A DNA stretch of 64,000 bases. It comes from Phreatobacter sp. GTDB taxonomy: Bacteria; Pseudomonadota; Alphaproteobacteria; Rhizobiales; Phreatobacteraceae. The DNA lies in contig NZ_JALHMP010000014.1 of the NCBI RefSeq assembly GCF_022843985.1, positions 48,606 through 112,605 on the forward strand, written 5' to 3'. Each line of letters begins with the position of its first letter. Within the stretch, counting starts at the first letter, position 1. The notes beneath the pieces are model-generated. The model ran no database searches. It saw only the letters and a list, made by a program, of their open reading frames with translations, and was not told where the DNA came from. Below are positions 8,075 to 15,800 of this stretch, one piece after another. The position numbers were made by a program, and so were the translations under genes.

Positions 8075-9046
8075 TCAGCCCATGGTGATGCCGTTGTCCT
8101 TCACCACCTTGTCCCAGCGGGCGAGCTCGGCGAGGATATACTGGCCGTAGGCCTCGGGTGTGCTGCCGAGCGGTGTCGTCTGCTGGTCGGCGAGGCGCGA
8201 CAGGAATTCCGGGTTCTGCAACGCCTTCATCATGGCGCCATTGACCTTCTGCACCACGTCGCGCGGCGTGCCGGCCGGACCGACGATTCCCTGCCAGGCG
8301 CCGATCTCGAGATCCTGCAGGCCGAGTTCGGTGAGGGTCGGGATGTTAGGCAGCGCATCCAGACGCTTGGCGCTGGTGACGGCGAGCGGCTTGAGGCGTC
8401 CGTCCCTGATGAAGGGCAGCGAGGAATTGATCGTGTCGGTCATGAAGTGGACGCGGCCGCCGGCGAGGTCGACGAGAGCCGGGGCACTGCCGCGATAGGG
8501 CACATGGGTGACCTTGGCGCCGATACGGCCGAGGAGGAGCGCCGATCCGAGATGGGTGATCGAGCCATTGCCGGTCGAGGCATAGGACAGTTTGTCGGCG
8601 TTGGCCTTCACATAGTCCATGAACTCCTTGACGTTGTTCACCGGCATCTGCGGATGAACCTCGAGGACCATCGGCACCGTGGCGGTCAGTCCGATCGGTA
8701 CGAAAGACTTCACATCGTAGTTGAGGCGCGGATAGAGGGCCGGGCTGATGGCGATCGCCGAGGTGTTGTAGAAGAGATTGTAGCCGTCCGGCGCCGAGGT
8801 GGCGATTTCCTGCGCCGCGATGTTGCTGTTGGCGCCGCCGCGGTTCTCGATGACGATGGACTGGCCGAGATGCTCGGCCATGTACTGGGCGAGCTGGCGC
8901 GCCACGATGTCGGTCGGGCCGCCGGCGGCGAAGCCGACCACCATGCGCACCGGCCGGGTCGGATAGGCGCCCTGGGCGACGGCGGGTGCGGCGAGCGACA
9001 GGCCGAGGCCGGCCGTTCCGAAGGCGAATGTGCGGCGATCAATCAT
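8075..9046 (-). CDS. Tripartite tricarboxylate transporter (Bug/TctC family) solute-binding protein
   Basis: A 323-residue periplasmic binding protein. The start at 9046 has a strong GGGAGGA ribosome site and gives a signal peptide ending near AVA-QG. The mature start, YPTRPVRMVVGFAAGGPTD, is the Bug-family hallmark. It is the last gene of the leftward ligase/dehydrogenase operon (46-bp gap). No TctA/TctB membrane components are in the window, so it either uses a transporter elsewhere or acts as a sensor or scavenger, as many orphan Bug proteins are thought to do. Confidence 0.92.
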   Translation of the reverse strand: MIDRRTFAFGTAGLGLSLAAPAVAQGAYPTRPVRMVVGFAAGGPTDIVARQLAQYMAEHLGQSIVIENRGGANSNIAAQEIATSAPDGYNLFYNTSAIAISPALYPRLNYDVKSFVPIGLTATVPMVLEVHPQMPVNNVKEFMDYVKANADKLSYASTGNGSITHLGSALLLGRIGAKVTHVPYRGSAPALVDLAGGRVHFMTDTINSSLPFIRDGRLKPLAVTSAKRLDALPNIPTLTELGLQDLEIGAWQGIVGPAGTPRDVVQKVNGAMMKALQNPEFLSRLADQQTTPLGSTPEAYGQYILAELARWDKVVKDNGITMG

Positions 9047-9092
9047 GGGGTTCCTCCCGTTGGATTGGTGACTGGGATGCCGTTGGCGCTGG

Positions 9093-10610
9093 TCATCCGG
9101 TGGCTTTGGGGGTGGAGGCCATGTCGTGCACGCGGGCATCGACATAGGCGATCTTGTGGCGCTGGACCTTCTCGGTCTCGGTCTTGGGGATAGTCGCGGC
9201 GAATTCGACAAAGCGCGGGATCATGAAGGCCGGCAGGCGGCCGTCGAGAAAGGCGAGGATATCGGCCGGCGCGGGCGGCGCGGCCTCGGGGACGACGAGG
9301 ATCTTGATCTCCTGGCCGAGGACCGCATCCTCGATGCCGACGACGGCGCAGTCGGCGACGCCCGGCATCTTGCGCAGCACCGTCTCGATCTCGACGGGCG
9401 ACACCATCTCCCCGCCGCGGCGGATCAGTTCCTTGATGCGGCCATGAAAGTGCAGATAGCCGTCGGCGTCGATATGGCCGCGGTCGCCGGTATGGAACCA
9501 CAGGTTGCGGCAGGCCTCTGCCATCTTGTCCGGCTGGCGCCAGTAGCCACTCAGGATGATTCCGGGCGCCCGCGGGCGCACCACGATCTCACCCTGGGCG
9601 CCGGCCGGCACTTCCTGGTCCTCGGCGTCGACGATGCGCACGTCCATGTCCGGGCGCAGACGGCCGCAGGATCCGATGCGGGTCGCGCCTTCCGTGTTGA
9701 TCGAGACGAAGCCGCCGATCTCGGTCATGCCGTAGAGCTCGCGCACCGCAAAACCGAAGCGCTGCTCGACCTCGCGCCAGACTTTTTCCGGGGCGCCGCC
9801 ACCGGTGCAGAAGCGCAGGCCATGGTCGCGGTCCTCGCCATGGCGCGATGCCAGGATCGACAGGATCGTGCCGACATAGGTGAAGCAGGTGGCGCGGAAG
9901 CGCCGGGCGTCGGCGAAGAAGGACGAAGCGGAGAATTTCTCGCGCAGGATCAGGGCATAGCCGACCTCGAGCGCCGACATCACCGCATACATCTGCGGGT
10001 TGGCGTGGAACAGCGGCAGGACCACCATGCAGCGGTCCCCGGGGCGAAAGCCGAGGGCCGACACGATCTCGGCACCGGCGGCCAGATAGGCGGCATGGCT
10101 GTTGACGACGCCCTTGGGCAGGCCCGTGGTCCCCGACGTGTACATCATCGTCGCGGGCGCCAGCGGCGGCAGGCTGACCGCGACCAGTGCGGATCCCGGC
10201 CTGTTCGCCATAAGCGCGGCATCGTCGGCGAGTTCCAGCAGCGGGATGCCGAGAAAGGCGCCCTGCCCCGCCGCCCCCCTGGCGGCGAGAAAGGCGCGGT
10301 CGGCGACGACGAGCTTCGCCTCCGATTGCGCGACGACATAGGCGAGGCCGTCGCCGACCAACTGGATGTTGATCGTCACCGCCACCGCCCCGGCGAGGTT
10401 GATGCCGAACCAGGCGACCAGGAAGCCGGCGCTGTTGCCGGCGATCAGCGCCACATGGTCGCCGGGCGCGATGCCACGGGCCTGCAGCGCCGCGCCGAAA
10501 TGGCGGGCCGCGGCATGCACGTCGCCGAAGGACCAGTCGCCCGCATCCGTGACCACGAAGACGCGGTCGGGATGGGCTGCGGCGTTGCGGGCAAGGAGGT
10601 CGGTGATCAT
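9093..10610 (-). CDS. AMP-forming acyl-CoA synthetase (class I adenylate-forming ligase)
   Basis: A 505-residue ligase with the whole adenylation signature: the P-loop TSGTTGLPKG at 158-167, YGMTE, HTGDRG, GRIKELIRRGGEMVSP, and a C-terminal KTETEK in which Lys481 is the likely adenylation lysine. It would activate a carboxylic acid with ATP and CoA. The start ATG overlaps the upstream dehydrogenase stop by 4 bp, so ligation and dehydrogenation are coupled in expression. The substrate (aryl, alicyclic or branched acid) cannot be inferred. Confidence 0.93.
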   Translation of the reverse strand: MITDLLARNAAAHPDRVFVVTDAGDWSFGDVHAAARHFGAALQARGIAPGDHVALIAGNSAGFLVAWFGINLAGAVAVTINIQLVGDGLAYVVAQSEAKLVVADRAFLAARGAAGQGAFLGIPLLELADDAALMANRPGSALVAVSLPPLAPATMMYTSGTTGLPKGVVNSHAAYLAAGAEIVSALGFRPGDRCMVVLPLFHANPQMYAVMSALEVGYALILREKFSASSFFADARRFRATCFTYVGTILSILASRHGEDRDHGLRFCTGGGAPEKVWREVEQRFGFAVRELYGMTEIGGFVSINTEGATRIGSCGRLRPDMDVRIVDAEDQEVPAGAQGEIVVRPRAPGIILSGYWRQPDKMAEACRNLWFHTGDRGHIDADGYLHFHGRIKELIRRGGEMVSPVEIETVLRKMPGVADCAVVGIEDAVLGQEIKILVVPEAAPPAPADILAFLDGRLPAFMIPRFVEFAATIPKTETEKVQRHKIAYVDARVHDMASTPKATG

Positions 10611-11746
10611 GGGGCGGCGAGGAAACGGGTCAGGTATTTGCCGATGGTGTTCTTGAGGATTTCCGCCGAGCCGCCGGCGATCTCATAGGCCTTGGCATCG
10701 CGCAGGAAGCGGCCGAAGGGGGCGTTCTCCATGACCCCATAGGCGCCGCAGACCTGCACGGCGAGGGAGGCGACGTCGGTGGCGACCTTGGCCGCCTTGA
10801 GCTTGGCGGCGCTGGCATAGCGGTCCTGGTCGATCCCGGCATCGAGCGCCTCGGCGGCACGGTAGACGAGAAGGCGTGCCGCCTCGATCTCGGCCAGCAT
10901 GTCGGCGAAATACCACTGGATCCCCTGGAACTCGATGACGCGCTGGTCGAAGGCCTTGCGCTTGCCAACGAAGGCGAGCGCCGCGTCGAAGGCGGCCCGC
11001 GCGATGCCGATGCTGATGGCGCCGGCCAGGGTGCGCGAATAGTTGAGCGTGCCGACGGCCTGGCGGACGCCCTTGCCCTCGACGCCGATCAGCGCGTGAT
11101 CGGGCAGCCGCACCCGGTCGAGCACCAGGTTGACATGCGGGCCGTTGCGCAGGCCGAAGGTCGCCGAATTGGTGCCGATATAGGACGACAGGCCATCGAG
11201 CCCCGCCGGCACGGCGAAGGTCGACACCCCGACCGGCGTCTCGGCGAGGATGATGAAGAATTCGGCGGCCGAGCCCGAAGTGATGAAGGACTTCTCGCCG
11301 GTCAGCAGCCAGCCCTCGCCGTCGCGCACCGCCTTGGTGTCGAGGCTGCGGATGTCGCTGCCGTGGTTGGCCTCGGTCAGCGCATAGGAGGACAGGAGCC
11401 CCCGGCCGAACTGCGGCAACCACTCCTCCTTCAGCGTCTCGTTGCCGAAGGTGCGGATGATGGTCTGGGCCTGGAAGATGGTGATCAGCGAGATGCCGAC
11501 GGCGGCGCTGGCATAGGACACCTCCTCGAAGACCGCGGCCGCATGGCCATAGGTGAGGCCGGCGCCGCCACGCTCGACCGGCAGGGCGACGGCATTGTAG
11601 CCGGCCTTCGCCATGGCCTTCAGGATATCGCGCGGATAGACGTCGCGGCGGTCGATGTCATCGGCCTGGGGGACGATCTCCCGGCGCGCGAAATCGCGGA
11701 TTCCCGCCACGTAATCCGCATCGATAGTGGCCGGCCAGAGGTCCAT
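10607..11746 (-). CDS. Acyl-CoA dehydrogenase family protein
   Basis: A 379-residue FAD-dependent acyl-CoA dehydrogenase. The order is an N-terminal helical domain, YALTEANHGSD and a GWLLTGEKSFITSG beta domain that binds the flavin, then the C-terminal helical bundle ending in GGSAEILKNTIGKYL, where the Glu lies at the usual place of the catalytic base. It introduces the alpha-beta double bond into the acyl-CoA made by the ligase encoded next. It is the first gene of the leftward operon facing the IclR gene across the 11803-11837 operator. Confidence 0.93.
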   Translation of the reverse strand: MDLWPATIDADYVAGIRDFARREIVPQADDIDRRDVYPRDILKAMAKAGYNAVALPVERGGAGLTYGHAAAVFEEVSYASAAVGISLITIFQAQTIIRTFGNETLKEEWLPQFGRGLLSSYALTEANHGSDIRSLDTKAVRDGEGWLLTGEKSFITSGSAAEFFIILAETPVGVSTFAVPAGLDGLSSYIGTNSATFGLRNGPHVNLVLDRVRLPDHALIGVEGKGVRQAVGTLNYSRTLAGAISIGIARAAFDAALAFVGKRKAFDQRVIEFQGIQWYFADMLAEIEAARLLVYRAAEALDAGIDQDRYASAAKLKAAKVATDVASLAVQVCGAYGVMENAPFGRFLRDAKAYEIAGGSAEILKNTIGKYLTRFLAAP

Positions 11747-11802
11747 CCGCTCCCGTTTCCCCGATTTTTCTTGTTGCGGGCAAACTGGCAGGCCGGGAAA
11801 TA

Positions 11803-11837
11803 TTCGTCAATTTGATTTTGTTCATCACATATGCGAT
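11803..11837. promoter_or_regulatory. Putative IclR operator, site 2
   Basis: This AT-rich block between the acyl-CoA dehydrogenase gene and the IclR gene shares 26 of 35 bases with the block at 7251-7285, including the identical runs TTCGTCAAT, GATT and TTCATC. It lies 22 bp before the IclR start, which fits autoregulation plus control of the divergent operon. Confidence 0.7.
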
Positions 11838-11858
11838 TTACTGCGGCGAGAGGTGCCC

Positions 11859-12632
11859 ATGCCGAGGCCGCGCAGAGCATTCGACACCGGAGGCGTGAAA
11901 TCCGCGACGCGGGTGCTGGCGCTGTTCGAACTCTTCGACCGGCTGGAACGGCCGGCCAGCGTCACCGAGATCGCCCGTGCGCTCGCCATTCCGCAGTCGA
12001 GCACCTCGATGCTGGTCAACAGCCTCATCGACCTCGGCTATCTCACCGCCCTGCCCGACCGGCGCGTGCAGCCGACACCGCGGGTCTCGATGCTCGGCCG
12101 CTGGGTCGACGGGCGCATCACCGACGGCCGCGTGACGCGGCTGATGCGGGAACTGGGCGAGGAAACCGGCGAGACCATCCTGCTTGGCATCGCCAGCGAC
12201 ATCCATGTCGTCTACATCGCCGTCATCCCGGCGACGCGGGCCATGCGCCTGCACATTCCCGCCGGCACGCGCCGCCCGATCGCCGCGTCCGGCATGGGCC
12301 TGATGCTGCTCTCGGCCATGGACGAGGACGAGATCGCCCGCCGGATCGCCCGGGTGAACCGCGTCGCGGAGCCGGAAGCGCCGCAAGTCGACATGGCGGC
12401 GGCCCTGGCCGAGATCGGCGCCATCCGGACGAAGGGCCATGCCCTGTCGGCGAGCCGCATCGTGCCCGGCGCCGGCATCGTCTGCATGCTGCTGCCGACG
12501 GCCGACCGGTCGCAGCCCATGGCCATCGGCATTGGCGGCCAGGCCTTCGAGGTGGTGGAGAAGGAAGCGGCCTTCGCGGCGCTGCTGCGGGGCAAGATCG
12601 CCCGCCATTTCGGCGCGACGGAAAGCGCGTGA
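11859..12632 (+). CDS. IclR-family transcriptional regulator
   Basis: A 257-residue regulator with an N-terminal winged helix-turn-helix (about residues 15-70, VTEIARALAIPQSSTSMLVNSL) and a C-terminal IclR effector domain containing GETILLGIASDIHVVYIAV and the SASRIVPGAGIVCMLLP region. The start at 11859 has a GAGAGGTG ribosome site. It faces the ligase/dehydrogenase operon. The shared operator sites suggest it senses a pathway metabolite and controls both divergent promoters of the catabolic locus. Confidence 0.92.
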   Translation: MPRPRRAFDTGGVKSATRVLALFELFDRLERPASVTEIARALAIPQSSTSMLVNSLIDLGYLTALPDRRVQPTPRVSMLGRWVDGRITDGRVTRLMRELGEETGETILLGIASDIHVVYIAVIPATRAMRLHIPAGTRRPIAASGMGLMLLSAMDEDEIARRIARVNRVAEPEAPQVDMAAALAEIGAIRTKGHALSASRIVPGAGIVCMLLPTADRSQPMAIGIGGQAFEVVEKEAAFAALLRGKIARHFGATESA

Positions 12633-12652
12633 GTCCCTGGTCGACGGGGAAC

Positions 12653-12727
12653 TGGTGCCGGCGGAGAGGATCGAACTCCCGACCTTCGGTTTACAAAACC
12701 GCTGCACTACCGCTGTGCTACGCCGGC
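12653..12727 (-). tRNA. tRNA-Thr (UGU anticodon)
   Basis: The reverse strand folds into a full cloverleaf: a 7-bp acceptor GCCGGCG/CGCCGGC, D arm GCAC/GTGC, an anticodon stem with loop TTTGTAA (anticodon TGT, reading ACA/ACG), T arm GGGAG/CTCTC with TTCGATC, discriminator A and an encoded CCA. One end pair of the anticodon stem is G-A. It lies directly after the IclR gene in the opposite orientation. Confidence 0.96.
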
Positions 12728-13016
12728 ATGGAAGGCGTCGGCGAGACGCGTCCCTGAAGCCCGCCTTCTAGCGCCAAGGCGCGGCGATTTCAAATCGTCC
12801 CTCGGGGTTTTGTGGACGGTGGGACCGACACCCGGAACCGGCGCCTTCACGCGCAATTAACCAATCCCGCGCCTTATGGTCGCCCAAGTTCTTTGGCTTA
12901 AGCTTCCCGATCATTCGGTCGGTTCGCCTGCGCCGCGCCCCCGGGGGTTGCGCGAGACAGGCCTGCCGGCGCATTTTCGGGGGACCATGTGCCCAGGCAT
13001 TTCGAGGCCCCTGCGT

Positions 13017-14243
13017 ATGCGTAACCCGACCCGCGACCCATCCGGCCCGCCAGCCGACCGCGTCAAGCCGGGCGGGCCGCGTTTCCCGTGGCTGACAGTG
13101 CTCGCCCTGTCCGCCGGCGTCGCAGGCCTGGCCACCCTCTCGCTGCGCGGCGACAAGGGCGATGTCGCCAAGGCGGCGATCGCAACGATCGAAACCGCCG
13201 GCCTCGCCGATCCCCGCCCGGCCTTCGCCGCCCTCGGCGCCTTCGCGCCGCTCCTCGACCCGTCGCTGTCGCTCGGCGGCAAGCCGGCGACCCTTGGGCA
13301 GAACCAGCCCCTCCCCGGCCATTGGCAGCCCGCCGCTCCCGCCGTCGTGGCGCGGGCCGGTTCGGCCGAGGCGGCGCAGCCGAATGTCCTCGCCCTCGCC
13401 AGCCTGCCGGGCCGCGATGCCGGTCTTCCCACGGTCAGCAGCCTCATCCAGCCGGCACCGCTGCCGCCGGCCCGGCCGGACCCGCAGGCCGCCATCGGCC
13501 TCGACGGTCCGGACACGACCATGGTCGCGCCGCTGCCGCTACGCCGCCCCACCCAGGCGCCCGCCGCCGGCACGCCGGAGACACCGCGCACCGCCGCCCG
13601 GCGCGGCGAGCGCGAAACGGCCGCCGCCCCGGCCGCGCAGCCGGACGGACGGAACTTCTTCGAGCGCATCTTCGGCGCCCGCCGCGAGGCCGATGGCCCG
13701 CAGCTCGCCTATGCCCCGTCCAGCGGCGGCGCCGTGGACAGCGGCACCGGCCATGGATCTTTCGGTGGTAATCTCGGCCTGAGCTTCCCTGGCCTGTCGG
13801 CCCCGAAGCCGCCGATGGGCGTCGCGATCTATGATATCGGCTCGCGCATGGTCTACCTGCCCAATGGCGAGCGGCTGGAGGCGCAGTCCGGCCTCGGCGA
13901 GATGCGCAACGACGTGCGCTTCGCCCATGTGCGAATGCGCGGCCCCACCCCGCCTCATACCTATGACCTTGTCGAGCGCGAGGCGCTTTTCCACGGCGTG
14001 CGCGCCATCCGCCTCCACCCGGTCGGCGGCAGCCAGGCGATCCACGGCCGTGCCGGTCTCCTCGCCCACAATTACCTGCTCGGACCCAGCGGCGATTCCA
14101 ACGGCTGCGTCTCGATCAAGGACTATGACCGCTTCCTGCAGGCCTATCTGCGCGGCGAGATCCGCCGGCTGGTGGTGGTTCGCAACCGTTCCGAGGCGGT
14201 GCAGGCGGTGGCGCGGGCCAACCTCCAGGTCTCCCAGCGCTGA
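13017..14243 (+). CDS. DUF2778 (L,D-transpeptidase-like) domain protein, membrane anchored
   Basis: About 408 residues. A short basic N-terminus is followed by one membrane segment (FPWLTVLALSAGVAGLATLSL region), a long Pro/Ala-rich linker and a C-terminal DUF2778 domain (about the last 150 residues). The domain contains IHGRAGLLAH and a cysteine motif SNGCVSIKDYDRF like the HxxG...SxGC pattern of L,D-transpeptidases. Related domains occur in peptidoglycan-acting Tlde1 effectors, so a periplasmic role at the cell wall is likely. The start is uncertain: the ATG at 12987 is an alternative, giving 10 more residues. Confidence 0.8.
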   Translation: MRNPTRDPSGPPADRVKPGGPRFPWLTVLALSAGVAGLATLSLRGDKGDVAKAAIATIETAGLADPRPAFAALGAFAPLLDPSLSLGGKPATLGQNQPLPGHWQPAAPAVVARAGSAEAAQPNVLALASLPGRDAGLPTVSSLIQPAPLPPARPDPQAAIGLDGPDTTMVAPLPLRRPTQAPAAGTPETPRTAARRGERETAAAPAAQPDGRNFFERIFGARREADGPQLAYAPSSGGAVDSGTGHGSFGGNLGLSFPGLSAPKPPMGVAIYDIGSRMVYLPNGERLEAQSGLGEMRNDVRFAHVRMRGPTPPHTYDLVEREALFHGVRAIRLHPVGGSQAIHGRAGLLAHNYLLGPSGDSNGCVSIKDYDRFLQAYLRGEIRRLVVVRNRSEAVQAVARANLQVSQR

Positions 14244-14257
14244 GCGAAAGGCCAGCG

Positions 14258-14306
14258 GTCACATTGATGTGACAAGGGCTGGACGCCTGCGACATTCTGG
14301 CAATGT
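14258..14306. promoter_or_regulatory. Paired palindromes upstream of the MBL-fold gene
   Basis: GTCACATTGATGTGAC (14258-14273) has perfect 7-bp arms around TG. ACATTCTGGCAATGT (14292-14306) has 5-bp arms around 5 bp. Both lie in the gap before the 14367 start, the place where a repressor or activator would bind; the cognate regulator is not recognisable in the window. Confidence 0.5.
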
Positions 14307-14366
14307 AATCGCGGGCGCATGATGGCTGCCGTGGCTGTCGTTCGACCTGCTGCCGGAGGAAAACCC

Positions 14367-15347
14367 ATGACCAGAATCAACCGCCGCACCGCCCTCGCCG
14401 CGGGTGCCGCGACGCTCGCCGCCCCCGCCTTCCTGAGCGCGTCGACCGTGCCGCTCTTCGCCCAGGCCGCCGCTGCCGCGGCCCAGGCGCCCGGGTTCTA
14501 CAAGTACAAGGTCGGCGACATCACTGTCACCGCCATCAATGACGGCTTCTTCGCCCGCCCGGTCGAGGGCTTCGTCCGCAATGCCGAACTGCCCGCCGTC
14601 CAGGAGGCCCTGGGCGCCGCCTTCCTGCCGACCAATGCCGTGCCGATCCCCTTCAATACCCTGGTGGTTGAGACCGGCGGACGACTGGTCCTGCTCGACA
14701 CCGGCAACGGCAATGTCGGCGCCCCGACCTCCGGCACCTGGATGGCGAATTTCCGCGCCGCGGGCTTTGATCCCGCCAATGTCAATGCGGTGGTCATCAG
14801 CCATTTCCACGGCGACCACATCAACGGCCTCCGCCTGCGGGACGGCACCGCCGTGTTCCCCAATGCCGAGATCTCGGTCCCGGCCCCGGAATGGGCCTTC
14901 TGGATGTCGGACGAGCGCATGAATGCCGCGCCCGAGGCCATGCGCGGCGGCTTCCAGAACGCCCGCCGCGTCTTCGCGCCGATCGCCGCCAATGTGAAGC
15001 GCTTCGAGCCGGGCGCGGAAGTCGCCCCGGGCATCACCTCGGTGGCGGCCTTCGGCCATTCCCCGGGCCATACGGTCTTCGTGGTCGCGTCGGGCACGGC
15101 CAAGCTGACCTATATGGCGGATACCAGCAACCACCCCGCCCTCTTCGTGCGCAATCCCGACTGGTCGGCGGTCTTCGACATGGACGCCGATGCGGCGCGG
15201 GCCACCCGTCGGCGCCTGCTCGATATGGCGGCGAGCGAGAAGAGCCGCGTGCATTTCTATCACGCGCCCTTCCCCTCCAACGGCTTCATCGCCAAGGACG
15301 GCAACGGCTTCCAGCTCGTCCCGGCGCAGTGGACGCCGTCGATCTGA
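14367..15347 (+). CDS. Exported metallo-beta-lactamase-fold hydrolase
   Basis: A 326-residue protein with a twin-arginine-type leader (NRRTALAAGAATLAAPAF), followed by an MBL domain with the zinc motif SHFHGDHING (HxHxDH) and a later GHSPGHT histidine. The start at 14367 has a near-perfect GGAGGAAAA ribosome site. Such exported MBL proteins hydrolyse esters, lactones or other small molecules in the periplasm; the substrate here is not known. A strong terminator follows the gene and paired palindromes precede it, so it is a single-gene, probably regulated unit. Confidence 0.9.
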   Translation: MTRINRRTALAAGAATLAAPAFLSASTVPLFAQAAAAAAQAPGFYKYKVGDITVTAINDGFFARPVEGFVRNAELPAVQEALGAAFLPTNAVPIPFNTLVVETGGRLVLLDTGNGNVGAPTSGTWMANFRAAGFDPANVNAVVISHFHGDHINGLRLRDGTAVFPNAEISVPAPEWAFWMSDERMNAAPEAMRGGFQNARRVFAPIAANVKRFEPGAEVAPGITSVAAFGHSPGHTVFVVASGTAKLTYMADTSNHPALFVRNPDWSAVFDMDADAARATRRRLLDMAASEKSRVHFYHAPFPSNGFIAKDGNGFQLVPAQWTPSI

Positions 15348-15373
15348 CAGCGGCTCGGCTTATCAGACCTGGA

Positions 15374-15401
15374 GAGGCCCGCCCGACCGGCGGGCCTCTT
15401 T
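15374..15401 (+). terminator. Rho-independent terminator after the MBL-fold gene
   Basis: GAGGCCCGCC and GGCGGGCCTC form a perfect 10-bp stem with a 5-nt loop, followed by TTT. It separates the MBL gene from the riboswitch-controlled receptor gene. Confidence 0.85.
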
Positions 15402-15469
15402 CGTTCGGGCGGTCCTCGCCTTCCTTGACAGCGCGCGCCGCGACAGCGCATTCATGAGGCTTCGCGACG

Positions 15470-15652
15470 GCGGCCGTTCCAATACGGGGCGGCCACGGGA
15501 ATGCGGTGAGCGGCGAGCCGAGAGGCGCTCCGCAAGGCCGCAGCTGCCCCCGCAACTGTAAGCGGCGAGCCCTTCCCCAGATGCCACTGAGGCCGCCGGC
15601 CTCGGGAAGGCGGGACCGGGCGACGACCCGCGAGCCAGGAGACCGGCTGCCG
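15470..15652 (+). ncRNA. Cobalamin riboswitch
   Basis: The 453-bp leader before the TonB receptor holds the conserved core in order: GGGAATGCGGTG, GCCGCAGCTGCCCCCGCAAC with TGTAAGCGG, then the B12-box region ATGCCACTG...CTCGGGAAGG and a closing GAGCCAGGAGACCGGCTG hairpin. The distance to the start codon (about 150 nt) leaves room for an expression platform. It should lower receptor expression when adenosylcobalamin is plentiful. Outer helix ends are approximate. Confidence 0.95.
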
Positions 15653-15800
15653 CGACGTCACTGTCCGACCGTGCGGGATGGCGCGTTCGGGAGCGGTTCT
15701 CTCCGCTTGATCCGTGACACCGAATGTCGCGGATTCCCACGAGGTCCCTCCCCGGACTTGGTGTCTCCGCGACCCACGTGGTCCCGCGCGGAGTACCGCC

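Noticed and set aside
12653..12727. tRNA as an attachment site for an island
   Set aside because: The flanking DNA has no integrase and no direct repeat of the tRNA end was seen; neighbours look ancestral.
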